DNA of 64,000 bases, taken from NCBI RefSeq assembly GCF_023094245.1, contig NZ_JALMEW010000006.1:124001-188000 (forward strand), in the 5' to 3' direction. Source of the DNA: Halomonas getboli. GTDB taxonomy: Bacteria > Pseudomonadota > Gammaproteobacteria > Pseudomonadales > Halomonadaceae. Shown here in pieces: positions 45,729 to 55,247 of the stretch. The first letter of the stretch is position 1. Each line of letters opens with the position of its first letter. The notes beneath the pieces are model-generated. The model was given only the letters and a program-made list of their open reading frames with translations. It was not told where the DNA came from and ran no database searches. A program made the position numbers and the translations under genes.

Positions 45729-46697
45729 ATGAGCCAACGCCCCCTCAAGGTCGGCGTGGTGATGGATCCCATCGCCGACCTCAGCTTCAAGAAGGACACC
45801 AGCCTGGCCATGCTGTGGGCCGCCCAGGACCGCGGCTGGTCGCTGCACTACATGGAGCAGGAAGACCTGTTCCTGCGCGACGGTCGGGCTCACGCCCGGA
45901 TGTGCGAGCTCGAGGTGTTCCGCGACGCCGAGCGCTGGTACACGCTGGGCGGGGCCGAGGCGCGCCCGCTGGCCGAGCTCGACGTGGTGCTGATGCGCAA
46001 GGATCCGCCGGTGGACGGCCACTTTCTTAACGCCGTGCACCTGCTGGGCTTCGCCGAGCGCGAGGGCGTGCTGGTGATGAACCCCACCCGAGCGCTGCTG
46101 GAGTGCAACGAGAAGCTGTTTGCCCAGCAGTTCCCGCAGTGCTGCGCGCCGACCCTGGTGTCCTGCCGCGAGACCGAGCTGCGCGCCTTCCACGCCGAGC
46201 ACGGCGACGTCATCCTCAAGCCCCTCGATGGCATGGGGGGCAGCGGCATCTTCCACGTCCAGCCGGACGGCCGTAACCTGGGCGCGATCATCGAGACCCT
46301 CACCGAGCGCGGTAGTCGCCAGATCATGGCCCAGCGCTACCTGCCGGAGATCAAGGACGGCGACACCCGCATCCTGCTGGTCGACGGCGAGCCGGTCGAG
46401 TTCGGGCTGGCGCGGATTCCCAGCGCCGGCGAGACCCGCGGCAATCTGGCCGCCGGTGGCCAGGGCGTCAGCCGCGAGCTGACCGATCGCGACCGCTGGC
46501 TGATCGCTCAGGTGCAGCCGATGATCCGCGAGAAGGGCCTGATGTTCGTCGGCCTCGACGTGATCGGCGACTACATCACCGAGATCAATGTCACCAGCCC
46601 GACCTGCGTGCGCGAGATCGACGACCAGCGCGGCACCGACATTGCCGGCCAGCTGATGGACGCCGTCGCCGACCGCCTCGCCGCGCGCCGGGGCTGA
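45729..46697 (+). CDS. gshB: Glutathione synthetase
   Basis: 322 residues. The N-terminal VGVVMDPIADLSFKKDTSLAMLW is the family opening. The ATP-grasp core has VILKPLDGMGGSGIF and MAQRYLPEIKDGDTRILLVDGEPV, ending TEINVTSPTCVREID. It joins gamma-glutamylcysteine to glycine. It starts 100 bases after repeat copy B and is followed by the TonB-like gene, an order shared with Pseudomonas aeruginosa (gshB-tonB3-yqgE-ruvX). Confidence 0.97.
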   Translation: MSQRPLKVGVVMDPIADLSFKKDTSLAMLWAAQDRGWSLHYMEQEDLFLRDGRAHARMCELEVFRDAERWYTLGGAEARPLAELDVVLMRKDPPVDGHFLNAVHLLGFAEREGVLVMNPTRALLECNEKLFAQQFPQCCAPTLVSCRETELRAFHAEHGDVILKPLDGMGGSGIFHVQPDGRNLGAIIETLTERGSRQIMAQRYLPEIKDGDTRILLVDGEPVEFGLARIPSAGETRGNLAAGGQGVSRELTDRDRWLIAQVQPMIREKGLMFVGLDVIGDYITEINVTSPTCVREIDDQRGTDIAGQLMDAVADRLAARRG

Positions 46698-46713
46698 CCC
46701 GGGAGACGCCGCC

Positions 46714-47637
46714 GTGGCCGCCCCCGTCAACGATCCCATCCGCTATGCGCCGGTGACGCGCCCCTACCGCCACTGGCTGGCCTGGGGCGTGTCGCTGCTG
46801 CTGCACCTGGTGATCATCGGCGTGGTGGCCAGCCGCCAGTTTGCCCCGGCGCCGCCGGAGCGCACCAGCCTCGACGTGGTGCTGGTGACACGGCCCGCCG
46901 AGGCCCCGGTGGCGGCCGAGGCGCTGGCCGAGTCGGCCCAGCGCGCCGCCGGCGAGGCGGTCGAATCGCCGCCGGCGGAGTCTCACGCCGCACCGCGGGC
47001 CGAGTCGTCGACGCCGCCGGCGGAGGTCGACCAGGCGGTGGACCCGGCCACGCCGGCCGAGCCCGAGGCCCAGGCATCTCCCGAACCCGAGGCGCCCCCG
47101 GTGCCGGAGGCGCCGGCCATCGCCGAGCGACCGCAGCAGACGGCCAGCCCCGAGCCGCGCGAGAGTGCGCCCCGCTCGGCCGAGGCCACCGCCCCCGCGG
47201 CCGCCAGCGTGCCCTCGACCTCGGGCCGCGATCTGCTCGCCCAGGCCACCGCCAGCATCCGCGAGCAGGGGCTGTCCGCCGACTATGCCGGCGACGCCGC
47301 GGGGGCGGCGCGGCCGGCGGCCCAGCGGGCCGCCGAGGCCCGCTACATCGACGACTGGACGCACCGGGTCGAGGACTACGGCAACCGCGTCCATCCTGCG
47401 CCGCCGGAGCTGGACGGTCAGCTGCGCATCCGCGTGGTGATCGGCCGCGACGGTCAGGTCAGGCGGGCGGAAGTGATACAATCCTCGGGACATTCCGAAC
47501 TCGATCAGGCGGCCCTGGACACCGTCCACGGCGCCGCGCCGTATCGCCCCTTCGATGCGGGCATGGGCGAGCTGGACAGCCTGTCCATCACCCGCATCTG
47601 GCGGTTCGGCGAAGGCAACGATTACGGCGTGCGCTAG
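46714..47637 (+). CDS. TonB-family protein (TonB3-like)
   Basis: 307 residues. One N-terminal membrane helix (about residues 20-42, WLAWGVSLLLHLVIIGVVA) carries the H-L-x2-I pattern of TonB. A long Ala/Pro/Glu spacer (about 45-165) crosses the periplasm, and the C-terminal TonB domain has GQLRIRVVIGRDGQVRRAEV and SGHSELDQAAL. In P. aeruginosa the gene in this position (tonB3) is needed for twitching motility. No exbBD or receptor gene is nearby. The start is GTG at 46714 after GGGAG. Confidence 0.88.
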   Translation: MAAPVNDPIRYAPVTRPYRHWLAWGVSLLLHLVIIGVVASRQFAPAPPERTSLDVVLVTRPAEAPVAAEALAESAQRAAGEAVESPPAESHAAPRAESSTPPAEVDQAVDPATPAEPEAQASPEPEAPPVPEAPAIAERPQQTASPEPRESAPRSAEATAPAAASVPSTSGRDLLAQATASIREQGLSADYAGDAAGAARPAAQRAAEARYIDDWTHRVEDYGNRVHPAPPELDGQLRIRVVIGRDGQVRRAEVIQSSGHSELDQAALDTVHGAAPYRPFDAGMGELDSLSITRIWRFGEGNDYGVR

Positions 47638-47708
47638 GCACCGAACGACGGCGCGCGCAGACACATGGCAGCGCGCCCGATGCGCGCCGCCTTCCGCTGG
47701 GGAGCTCC

Positions 47709-48269
47709 ATGCAAAGCTTGAAAAACCACTTCCTGATGGCGATGCCGCACCTGGAAGATCCCAATTTCGCCGGCACCCTCAGCTACCTTTGCGACCACGA
47801 CGACAAGGGCACCATGGGCGTGATCGTCAATCATCCCATGGAGGAGCTGACCCTCGAGGCGCTGTTCGAGCAGCTCGAACTCGAATGCAGCGCCAGCCCG
47901 CACCTCAGTGCCCCCGTCTACTACGGCGGCCCAGTGCACAAGGACCGCGGCTTCATCCTCCACGAGGGTGACAGCCAGCAGTGGGACTCCAGCCTGCAGG
48001 TGACCGACGATATCGCCCTGACCACCTCCATGGACGTACTCGAGGCGCTGGCCGCCGGCCGCGGCCCGGAGAAGTTCCTGGTCTGTCTGGGCTGCGCCGG
48101 CTGGGAGTCCGGCCAGCTCGAGCAGGAGCTGATGGACAACACCTGGCTGACCGTCGAGGGGCGCGCCGACGTGCTCTTCGAGGTGCCGCCGGAGCAGCGC
48201 CTGGGCGCCAGTGCCAACCTGCTGGGCGTCGATCTGAACCTGATGACCCGCGAAGCGGGCCACAGCTGA
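47709..48269 (+). CDS. yqgE: YqgE/AlgH family protein (UPF0301)
   Basis: 186 residues. LKNHFLMAMPHLEDPNFAGTL, GVIVNHPMEELTLEALFEQL and YYGGPVHKDRGFILH are diagnostic of UPF0301/AlgH. The C-terminal part has CLGCAGWESGQLEQEL. In Pseudomonas AlgH influences alginate expression, but the biochemical role is unknown. It precedes ruvX, as usual. A 10-bp inverted repeat lies in the gap before ruvX. Confidence 0.93.
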   Translation: MQSLKNHFLMAMPHLEDPNFAGTLSYLCDHDDKGTMGVIVNHPMEELTLEALFEQLELECSASPHLSAPVYYGGPVHKDRGFILHEGDSQQWDSSLQVTDDIALTTSMDVLEALAAGRGPEKFLVCLGCAGWESGQLEQELMDNTWLTVEGRADVLFEVPPEQRLGASANLLGVDLNLMTREAGHS

Positions 48270-48306
48270 CATGTACGGAACGGCCTGCGCTCGCCCAGGC
48301 GGTGTT

Positions 48307-48366
48307 GCCCGGAGACTCGCCATGCTCATTGAACCCCGCGTCAACTCCGCTGGCTCGTCTCCGGGC
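48307..48366. repeat. 10-bp inverted repeat between yqgE and ruvX
   Basis: GCCCGGAGAC (48307-48316) and GTCTCCGGGC (48357-48366) are perfectly complementary, separated by 40 bases. No U-tract follows. It may be a remnant element or a transcript stem. Confidence 0.55.
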
Positions 48367-48428
48367 GCCTTGCCTGGCCGTCGCTCGGCGCGTTCGCCGG
48401 TCGGGTGCCGCCTCGAGGAGACTTGCCG

Positions 48429-48865
<437 letters not shown>

Positions 48866-48869
<4 letters not shown>

Positions 48870-49537
48870 GCCGCTCCCTCCTGCTGGCCTGAAGCGTCCA
48901 GCCCGCGGCGCGGCACGCCGAGGGCTTCCCGCACGTCGATGCCGGCGAACGTCTCGATGAAGAAGGCCAGCGTCGCCGGGCGGCGGAAGCACGCTTCGAA
49001 GCGCTCCATCGCCTCGCCCCGGCCGCGCTCCACCCGCGCCAGGTAGCGCCCGCCCTCGCGGCTGACGCGCACCACGGCCGGGCGGATGGCGTCTCGCCCT
49101 TGCATCGTCAGCTCCCGCTCGTGTTCCAGGCGCCCGCTCAGGGCCTCCCCGCCCTCGAGCTCGGCGGGTGTGGCCCACAGGTCCTGGTCGTGATCGCCGT
49201 AGCGGAACAGCAGCAGCGCCGGCGGCGCGGCGAAGATGCTGTAGGCCAGCAGCCAGGTGAGCTCGGTGCCGGAGGGCGAGCCCGCGACCAGTCGCCAGAC
49301 GCTGACGGCGATGCCCAGTACCAGCACCCCGACGAAGGGTCGCCAGCTGCGGAAGCTCATGACCCGGCGGCCGCGCAGATAGCCCCAGAGTCCGGCCACG
49401 GTCACCGCGCCGATAGCCAGGTAAAGCAGCGCCAGCGTCGTGCCGCCGCCCATCACCACGGCGATCACGCCCACCGCCAGCAGCGCGGTATAGAAGATCG
49501 CCAGCAGCGCATAGGCCCGTTGCAGGTTCATCGGCAC
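48866..49537 (-). CDS. Unknown membrane protein
   Basis: 223 residues. Four hydrophobic helices occur in the first 115 residues (about 8-30, 33-52, 66-85, 91-109), then a soluble C-terminal half of about 110 residues (LERELTMQGRD type, FETFAGIDVREALG). I do not recognise a family. The soluble part resembles a small ligand or regulatory domain but shows no motif. It overlaps ruvX tail-to-tail by 4 bases and is divergent to nothing nearby. The start may be M1 or M3 (MNLQRAYA). Confidence 0.7.
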
Positions 49538-49618
49538 GCCCTCCCGTCGCTCGGTGGTGTTCCTGCCAGCTTAGGAGAATCCTGCCGATCGGGCCGCCCC
49601 GGCGCTATCTATTGGCCG

Positions 49619-50641
49619 TCAGGCATCGTCCACGCCGAGAGTCTTCGGCACGAACCAGCGCACGTCGCGCAGGTCCTTCTCGATCTGGTCCTCGACCTGC
49701 AGCAGGGTGGCGAAGATCGCCATGCGCACCGGGATGCCGTTGTCGGTCTGACGGAAGATCGCCAGGCGCGGGTCGCCGTTGAGGTCGACGTCCAGGTCGT
49801 TGGCGTCCGGGCGGCTGTCGCGCGGCAGCGGGTGCATGACGATGGCGTGGTCGTTGACGCGCCGGTCCATGAACGCCTTGTCCACCGTGTACTCCCGCGA
49901 CAGGCTGAAGCCCTCGCTCATCTCGGCGGTGAAGCGCTCCTTCTGGATGCGCGTGGTGTAGACCACGTCGACGTCGGAGAAATCGCTGGCCAGGCTCTCG
50001 CGGGTCTCGATCCGATGGCCGCGGGAGGCGACCAGCTCGATCAGGTGCTGCGGCATCTCCAGACCCGGGGGCGAAACCAGCGTCAGGCGCATCGGCTCGT
50101 AGAGCGACAGCAGCTTGATCAGCGAGTGTACGGTGCGGCCGAACTTCAGGTCGCCGGTGAGCAGGATGTGAGCGCCGGCGAGGGCCTTGCCGCGCCGCGC
50201 GAACTCCTTGTCGATGGTGTAGAGATCGAGCAGCGCCTGGCTGGGGTGCTCGCCGGGGCCGTCGCCGCCGTTGATCACCGGCACGTTGGTGGCCTGGGCG
50301 AACTCGGCCACCGCGCCCTGTTCCGGGTGGCGCATCACGATGGCGTCGCAGTAGCCGCTCATCACCCGGCTGGTGTCATACAGCGACTCGCCCTTGGCCA
50401 TGGACGAGAAGGTGAAGCCGGTGGTGTCGCAGACGCTGCCGCCGAGCCGGCAGAAGGCGGTGTGGAAGCTGACGCGGGTGCGGGTGCTGGCCTCGAAGAA
50501 CAGGTTGCCGAGCACCGCGCCCTCCAGCACCCGGGTGACCTTGCGGCGTTGGGCGATCGGCTCCATGCGCGCCGCTACGCGCATCAGGTGATCGACAGCG
50601 TCTCGGGACAGGGAATCGACGGAGAGCAGGTGAGAACTCAT
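49619..50641 (-). CDS. pyrB: Aspartate carbamoyltransferase catalytic chain
   Basis: 340 residues. The carbamoyl-phosphate motif is FFEASTRTRVSFHTAF, HPSQALLDLYTI is the second, and HPLPRD the third. It makes carbamoyl-aspartate, the first committed step of pyrimidine synthesis. It is longer than E. coli PyrB (311), and neither a pyrI regulatory gene nor the inactive pyrC-like gene of Pseudomonas is adjacent. It lies after ruvX as in Pseudomonas, but inverted and without pyrR. Confidence 0.94.
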   Translation of the reverse strand: MSSHLLSVDSLSRDAVDHLMRVAARMEPIAQRRKVTRVLEGAVLGNLFFEASTRTRVSFHTAFCRLGGSVCDTTGFTFSSMAKGESLYDTSRVMSGYCDAIVMRHPEQGAVAEFAQATNVPVINGGDGPGEHPSQALLDLYTIDKEFARRGKALAGAHILLTGDLKFGRTVHSLIKLLSLYEPMRLTLVSPPGLEMPQHLIELVASRGHRIETRESLASDFSDVDVVYTTRIQKERFTAEMSEGFSLSREYTVDKAFMDRRVNDHAIVMHPLPRDSRPDANDLDVDLNGDPRLAIFRQTDNGIPVRMAIFATLLQVEDQIEKDLRDVRWFVPKTLGVDDA

Positions 50642-50701
50642 GCGCGGGCCTCGGCTGGCGGTGGGGGTCGCGCGCTAGTGTACTCCGCGTGGCGCCTGGC
50701 T

Positions 50702-52468
50702 TCAGCCTTCCCGCGCCAGGATATCCTCGTCCGGCGCGGGCATCTGGGCGCACTCGTCGAAGACGCGCAGGGTACAGGTGCGGCATACCTCCGGATCCAG
50801 CGTGGGGACGATGCTGGCCAGCGCCGTCTCGGTGGACTCGAAGAAGCGCTCCTCGCCCAGCCGCGCCAGGTCGCCGCGGCGGCGCAGCTCGTCGATCACC
50901 GTGCCCTTGAGCGAGCTGATCATCAGGTCGCCGCCCTGGTCGCGCAGGCGCTCGGCCTCCTGCAGCAGTAGCTCGACGCCGGCGGTGTCGATGAAGTTGA
51001 TGCCCTTGCCGACGATCAGCACCCGGGTACCCGGCGCGGCGCTGAACACCCGCAGCCGGCGCTGCACGTGGTCGATGGCGCCGAAGAACAGCGAGCCGTC
51101 GATGCGCAGCATCTTCAGCTGCGGGCACTGGGTCAGCTCGTAGCGATGGACGTTGCGCACGTGGCGGCGCGGATGGTCCTGGCGCGGTGCCACCTCCATC
51201 ACGGTGGGGCGCGAGGTACGCTTCAGGTAGAGCACCAGCGACAGCAGCACGCCGATGTAGATGGCGAACTCCAGCGCCACCAGCAGGGTGGCGGCGACCG
51301 TGGCCGCCAGCACCATGGCCTCGTGGCGGCTGGCGCGCACCAGCTGCACGATGTGGTGGACGTCGATCAGGTTCCAGGCGATCAGCAGGATGCCGCCGGC
51401 CATGGCCGGCAGCGGCAGGTAGGCGGTGATGCCCGGGGCGAACAGCAGGATCAGCACCAGCAGCACGGCGGCGAACACCGAGGCCAGGGGAGTGCGCGCG
51501 CCGGCGTCGTAGTTGGCGCCGGAGCGGGTGAAGGACCCCGAGCTGGCGTAGCAGCTGAAGACACTGCCGACGATGTTGGACAGCCCCTGGCCGATGAATT
51601 CCTGGTTGCCGTCGATCACCTGGCGCGAGCGCAGGGCGATGGCGCGGGCGATCGATACCGCCTCGATCAGCCCCAGCAGGGCGATGGCGAAGGCGCCGGA
51701 GGTCAGGGTGCGCAGGCTGTCCGGCGACAGCTCGGGCAGCGTCAGCGGCGGCAGGGTGCCGGGCAGGGCGCCGACCAGCGCGACGCCGTGACTCGCGCCA
51801 TCCATCAGCCAGCAGGCCAGGCTGCCGGCGGCCAGGCCCAGTAGCAGGTGCGGCGAGCGGCGATTGAGGCGCCGCGCCACCAGCGAGGTGATCAGCGAGA
51901 TCAGGGCGATGGCCAGGGCGTAGAGATTGGTGTCCGGCAGCGCGCGGATCAGCCCGGCCAGCTCGACCAGGAAGCCCTGGCCGTCCACGTCGACGCCGAG
52001 CACGTGCTGCATCTGGCTGGTGGCGATCAGGATCGCCGCGCCGGTGGTGAAGCCGATCACCACCGTATGCGAGATGAAGCTGACCAGGCTGCCGAGGCGC
52101 AGTAGCCCCATGGCCAGCTGGATCACCCCGACCAGCAGGGTGACCGTGATCGCCGCGCCCAGATACTCCGCGGGCGACAGCGCGCCCAGGCCACCGACCA
52201 CGCTGGCCAGCACGATGGAGAGCGCGGCGGTGGGCCCGGAGATCATGTGCCAGGAGCTGCCGAACAGCGCGGCCACGGTGGCGGCGACGATGGCCGTATA
52301 GAGGCCGACTTCCGGCGGCAGGCCGGCGATGAAGGCGTAGGCGACCCCCTGGGGCAGCACCAGGATGGCGCCGGTGAGGCCGGCCATCAGATCGGCGGAG
52401 AGCATCTTGCGATCGAGGTCCCGGCCCCAGCTCAGGAACGGCAGGTAACGCGAGAGTCGGGACGCCAT
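50702..52468 (-). CDS. SulP-family anion transporter with STAS domain
   Basis: 588 residues. The membrane part (about residues 20-420) opens GLTGAILVLPQGVAYAFIAGLPPEVGLY and includes IGFTTGAAILIATSQ and GQGLSNIVGSVFSCYASSGSFTRSGAN. A cytoplasmic STAS domain (about 440-560) has RIDGSLFFGAID and INFIDTAGVELLL. The C-terminus adds a cysteine motif, CRTCTLRVFDEC. Members carry sulfate, bicarbonate or dicarboxylates, and the substrate cannot be assigned here. It is divergent from the LysR regulator. Confidence 0.9.
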   Translation of the reverse strand: MASRLSRYLPFLSWGRDLDRKMLSADLMAGLTGAILVLPQGVAYAFIAGLPPEVGLYTAIVAATVAALFGSSWHMISGPTAALSIVLASVVGGLGALSPAEYLGAAITVTLLVGVIQLAMGLLRLGSLVSFISHTVVIGFTTGAAILIATSQMQHVLGVDVDGQGFLVELAGLIRALPDTNLYALAIALISLITSLVARRLNRRSPHLLLGLAAGSLACWLMDGASHGVALVGALPGTLPPLTLPELSPDSLRTLTSGAFAIALLGLIEAVSIARAIALRSRQVIDGNQEFIGQGLSNIVGSVFSCYASSGSFTRSGANYDAGARTPLASVFAAVLLVLILLFAPGITAYLPLPAMAGGILLIAWNLIDVHHIVQLVRASRHEAMVLAATVAATLLVALEFAIYIGVLLSLVLYLKRTSRPTVMEVAPRQDHPRRHVRNVHRYELTQCPQLKMLRIDGSLFFGAIDHVQRRLRVFSAAPGTRVLIVGKGINFIDTAGVELLLQEAERLRDQGGDLMISSLKGTVIDELRRRGDLARLGEERFFESTETALASIVPTLDPEVCRTCTLRVFDECAQMPAPDEDILAREG

Positions 52469-52571
52469 GGAGGAACCTCGAGTGTCGAATGGAGGGGAGG
52501 CGCTAGCCTAGAAAAAAGTCGTTATCCTGAAAAACAAAATTTTTTGGCCTTCATGAACAGTAAAACCGAAG
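52469..52571. promoter_or_regulatory. Divergent promoter region, SulP gene and LysR regulator
   Basis: The centre is very AT-rich (GAAAAACAAAATTTTTTGG at 52529-52547), with an imperfect palindrome CAAAATTTTTTG at 52535-52546. This is the likely shared control region. A LysR-type T-N11-A operator is expected but I cannot fix it. Confidence 0.5.
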
Positions 52572-53417
52572 GTGATCGCCCTGGATACTCAACTGCTGCA
52601 AACCTTCCTCGAGGTGAGCCGCCTGCGCAACTTCGGCCGCGCCGCCGAGAGCCTCAGCGTCTCGCCTTCCACGGTCAGCGCCCGCATCCGCCAGCTCGAG
52701 GCGCACATGGGGCTGGCGCTGTTCAGCCGCGGCCATCATCGCATCGGCCTGACGCCGGCCGGGGAGCGCATGGAGCGCCACGCGCGCTTCCTGCTCGACG
52801 CCTGGGAGCGGGCCTATGAGGACACCGCGCTCAGCGAGCGCCATCAGCGGCGGCTGGTGGTGGCCGGCGTCGCCAGCCTGTGGGACATCTTCCTCCAAGC
52901 GTGGCTCACCGACATCTATCGCGCCTACCCGACGCTCGGCCTCCGCGCCGAGGAGAGCACCCCGCTGCGGGTGGTGGAGAAGCTCGAGCAGAACATGATC
53001 GACGTCGGCTTCCTCTACGATACCCCGCGCCTCCGCGAGGTGGGCGTCGAGGAGGTGGCCACCATCCCGCTGGTGATGGTGTCGAGCCGCCCCGGCCAGC
53101 GCGCCGAGCAGGCGGTGGGCGACGGCTACATCCGGGTCGAGTGGGGCACCGCCTTCGCCAGCGTCCATGAGGGCCATTTCCCCCAGCGTCTGCTGGCGCG
53201 GGGCCGGGTCAACAGCGGGCGCATCGCCCTGAACCTGCTGCTGACATGCGGTGGCGCCGCCTACCTGCCGCGGGACATCGTAGCGCCCCACTGCCGGGAG
53301 GAGCGGCTGTTCCCGGTCGAGGACGCGCCGCCGATCGAGCTCAAGGCCTACGTGGCCTATCGCCTCCACGGCGAGCATCGCGAGCTGATTCGGGAACTGC
53401 TTGGCAAGCTCAAGTGA
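52572..53417 (+). CDS. LysR-family transcriptional regulator
   Basis: 281 residues. An N-terminal winged helix-turn-helix (LLQTFLEVSRLRNFGRAAESLSVSPSTVSARIRQLE) leads to an effector-binding domain with an unusual short C-terminal half. Start is GTG at 52572, shortly after GAAG. Its divergent place next to the SulP gene suggests it controls that transporter (inference). A strong terminator follows its stop. Confidence 0.9.
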   Translation: MIALDTQLLQTFLEVSRLRNFGRAAESLSVSPSTVSARIRQLEAHMGLALFSRGHHRIGLTPAGERMERHARFLLDAWERAYEDTALSERHQRRLVVAGVASLWDIFLQAWLTDIYRAYPTLGLRAEESTPLRVVEKLEQNMIDVGFLYDTPRLREVGVEEVATIPLVMVSSRPGQRAEQAVGDGYIRVEWGTAFASVHEGHFPQRLLARGRVNSGRIALNLLLTCGGAAYLPRDIVAPHCREERLFPVEDAPPIELKAYVAYRLHGEHRELIRELLGKLK

Positions 53418-53435
53418 GTGAGCGTTCATGTCGAA

Positions 53436-53462
53436 AAGAAGGGCGCCGCTGGCGCCCTTCTT
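53436..53462. terminator. Bidirectional terminator between the LysR gene and maiA
   Basis: AAGAAGGGCGCC (53436-53447) pairs with GGCGCCCTTCTT (53451-53462), loop GCT, between convergent genes. Confidence 0.85.
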
Positions 53463-53508
53463 CATGGGAGATGCAGGAAGGTGCGGCTGGCGTCCCAGCG
53501 GCCGGCGC

Positions 53509-54153
53509 TCAGCGCGCGTCCGGCTGTTCGCCGGGGGCGGCAAGCCGGAAGGCCTCGAGGGAGCGGGCATTGTCGGCGATGCGCCGGATGCGGGGGTAGG
53601 CCGAGAGGTCACACTCGAAGCGTTCGGCGTTGAACACCTGGGGCACCAGGCAGGCGTCGGCCAGGGTCGGGGCGTCGCCGTGGCAGAAGGCGCCGCTGCC
53701 GGCCTCGCGGCTGAGCATGGCCTCCAGCGCGGTGAAGCCCTCATGGACCCAGTGGCGATACCAGGCCAGCTTGGCGGCCTCGTCGACGCCGAGCTCGCCG
53801 GTCAGGTACTTGAGCACCCGCAGGTTGTTGAGCGGGTGCATCTCGCAGCCCACCAGCTGGGCCAGGGCGCGTACACGGGCGCGCTCGGCGGGTGTCTCGG
53901 GCAGCAGCGCCGGCTCGGGGTGGACCTCCTCCAGGTACTCGCAGATGGCCAGCGACTGGGTCAGCCGCCGGCCGTCGTCGGTGACCAGCGTCGGTACCAG
54001 GCCCTGGGGATTGTCGGCCAGATAGGCCTCATGGCGCTGCTCGCCGGCCACCAGGTCGACCGGGGCCTGGTCGTAGGCCAGGCCCTTGAGGTTGAGCACG
54101 ATGCGCACCCGGTAGGCGGCGGACGAGCGGAAATAGCCCTGTAGCGTGGTCAT
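53509..54153 (-). CDS. maiA: Maleylacetoacetate isomerase
   Basis: 214 residues, zeta-class glutathione transferase. YFRSSAAYRVRIVLNLKGL has the catalytic SSxxxRVR motif, NPQGLVPTL and LTQSLAICEYLEE form the glutathione site. It turns maleylacetoacetate into fumarylacetoacetate in tyrosine breakdown. GAGGAGG precedes the ATG at 54153. It is the last gene of hmgA-fahA-maiA, 11 bases after fahA. Confidence 0.95.
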   Translation of the reverse strand: MTTLQGYFRSSAAYRVRIVLNLKGLAYDQAPVDLVAGEQRHEAYLADNPQGLVPTLVTDDGRRLTQSLAICEYLEEVHPEPALLPETPAERARVRALAQLVGCEMHPLNNLRVLKYLTGELGVDEAAKLAWYRHWVHEGFTALEAMLSREAGSGAFCHGDAPTLADACLVPQVFNAERFECDLSAYPRIRRIADNARSLEAFRLAAPGEQPDAR

Positions 54154-54164
54154 GGCCGGCCTCC

Positions 54165-55184
54165 TCACTTCGCCTCGTGCTTCACGACCTTCTGGTCGAT
54201 GGCGCCGAAGATGCTCTTGCCCTCGCGATCGAACATCTCGATGCGCACCCGGTCGCCGAAGCGCATGAAGGGCGTGCGGCTCTCGCCGTGGAGGATCTTC
54301 TCGACCATGCGCACCTCGGCCAGGCAGCTGTAGCCCACACCGCCGTCGGCGACCGGCTTGCCGGGGCCGCCGTCGGCATCGGGATTGGAGACGGTGCCCG
54401 AGCCGACCACCGCGCCGGCGCCCAGGTAGCGGGTGCGGGCGGCGTGGGCGACCAGCTCGGGGAAGCCGAAGATCATGTCCGGGCCGGCCTCGGGCTCGCC
54501 GAACTTCTCGCCGTTGAGGTGCACGGTCAGCGGCAGGTGGACACGGCCGTCCTGCCAAGCGTCGCCCAGCTCGTCCGGGGTCACGCAGATCGGCGAGAAG
54601 CTGGAGGCCGGCTTGGCCTGGAAGAAGCCGAAGCCCTTGGCCAGCTCGCCCGGGATCAGGCCACGCAGGCTGACGTCGTTGACCAGCATGATCAGCTTGA
54701 TGTGGCCGGCGGCCTGCTCCGGCGTCACCGCCATCGGCACATCGTCGGTGATCACGGCGAGCTCGCCCTCGAAGTCGATGCCGTGGTCCTCGCTGACGGC
54801 CTCGATGTCCTCGGTGGGCGCCAGGAAGCTGTCGCCGCCGCCCTGGTACATCAGCGGGTCGGTCCAGAAGGTCTCGGGCATCTCGGCGTCGCGGGCGCGG
54901 CGCACCAGCTGCACGTGGTTGAGGTAGGCGGAGCCGTCGGCCCAGTGGTAGGTGCGCGGCAGCGGCGAGTGCAGGGCGGCGACGTCGAGGTCGAAGGCGC
55001 CCTCGGCGCGGCCGGCGTTGAGCGCCGCGTAGCGCTCCTCGAGGCGCGGGGCGAGATCGTCCCAGCGCTCGATTGCCTGCTGCAGGGTGGCGGCGATGTC
55101 GGTGGCGCGCACGGCGCGAGTCAGATCACGGGAGACGACGATCAGTTCGCCGTCGCGGCCGACGTTCAGGGTGGCGAGTTTCAT
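54165..55184 (-). CDS. fahA: Fumarylacetoacetase/FAH-family hydrolase
   Basis: 339 residues. YLNHVQLVRRAR, then DFEGELAVITDDVPM with metal-binding acids, and VGSGTVSNPDADG near the end belong to the FAH superfamily. It splits fumarylacetoacetate into fumarate and acetoacetate. It is the shorter bacterial type rather than the 420-residue eukaryotic-like FAH. Operon context with maiA and hmgA supports the assignment. Confidence 0.92.
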   Translation of the reverse strand: MKLATLNVGRDGELIVVSRDLTRAVRATDIAATLQQAIERWDDLAPRLEERYAALNAGRAEGAFDLDVAALHSPLPRTYHWADGSAYLNHVQLVRRARDAEMPETFWTDPLMYQGGGDSFLAPTEDIEAVSEDHGIDFEGELAVITDDVPMAVTPEQAAGHIKLIMLVNDVSLRGLIPGELAKGFGFFQAKPASSFSPICVTPDELGDAWQDGRVHLPLTVHLNGEKFGEPEAGPDMIFGFPELVAHAARTRYLGAGAVVGSGTVSNPDADGGPGKPVADGGVGYSCLAEVRMVEKILHGESRTPFMRFGDRVRIEMFDREGKSIFGAIDQKVVKHEAK

Positions 55185-55247
55185 GGTGGCGTTCCTGTTA
55201 TTGAGGTCGTGTTGAATGCGTTGTCAGGGGAGTGGCGACGGTGGAAC

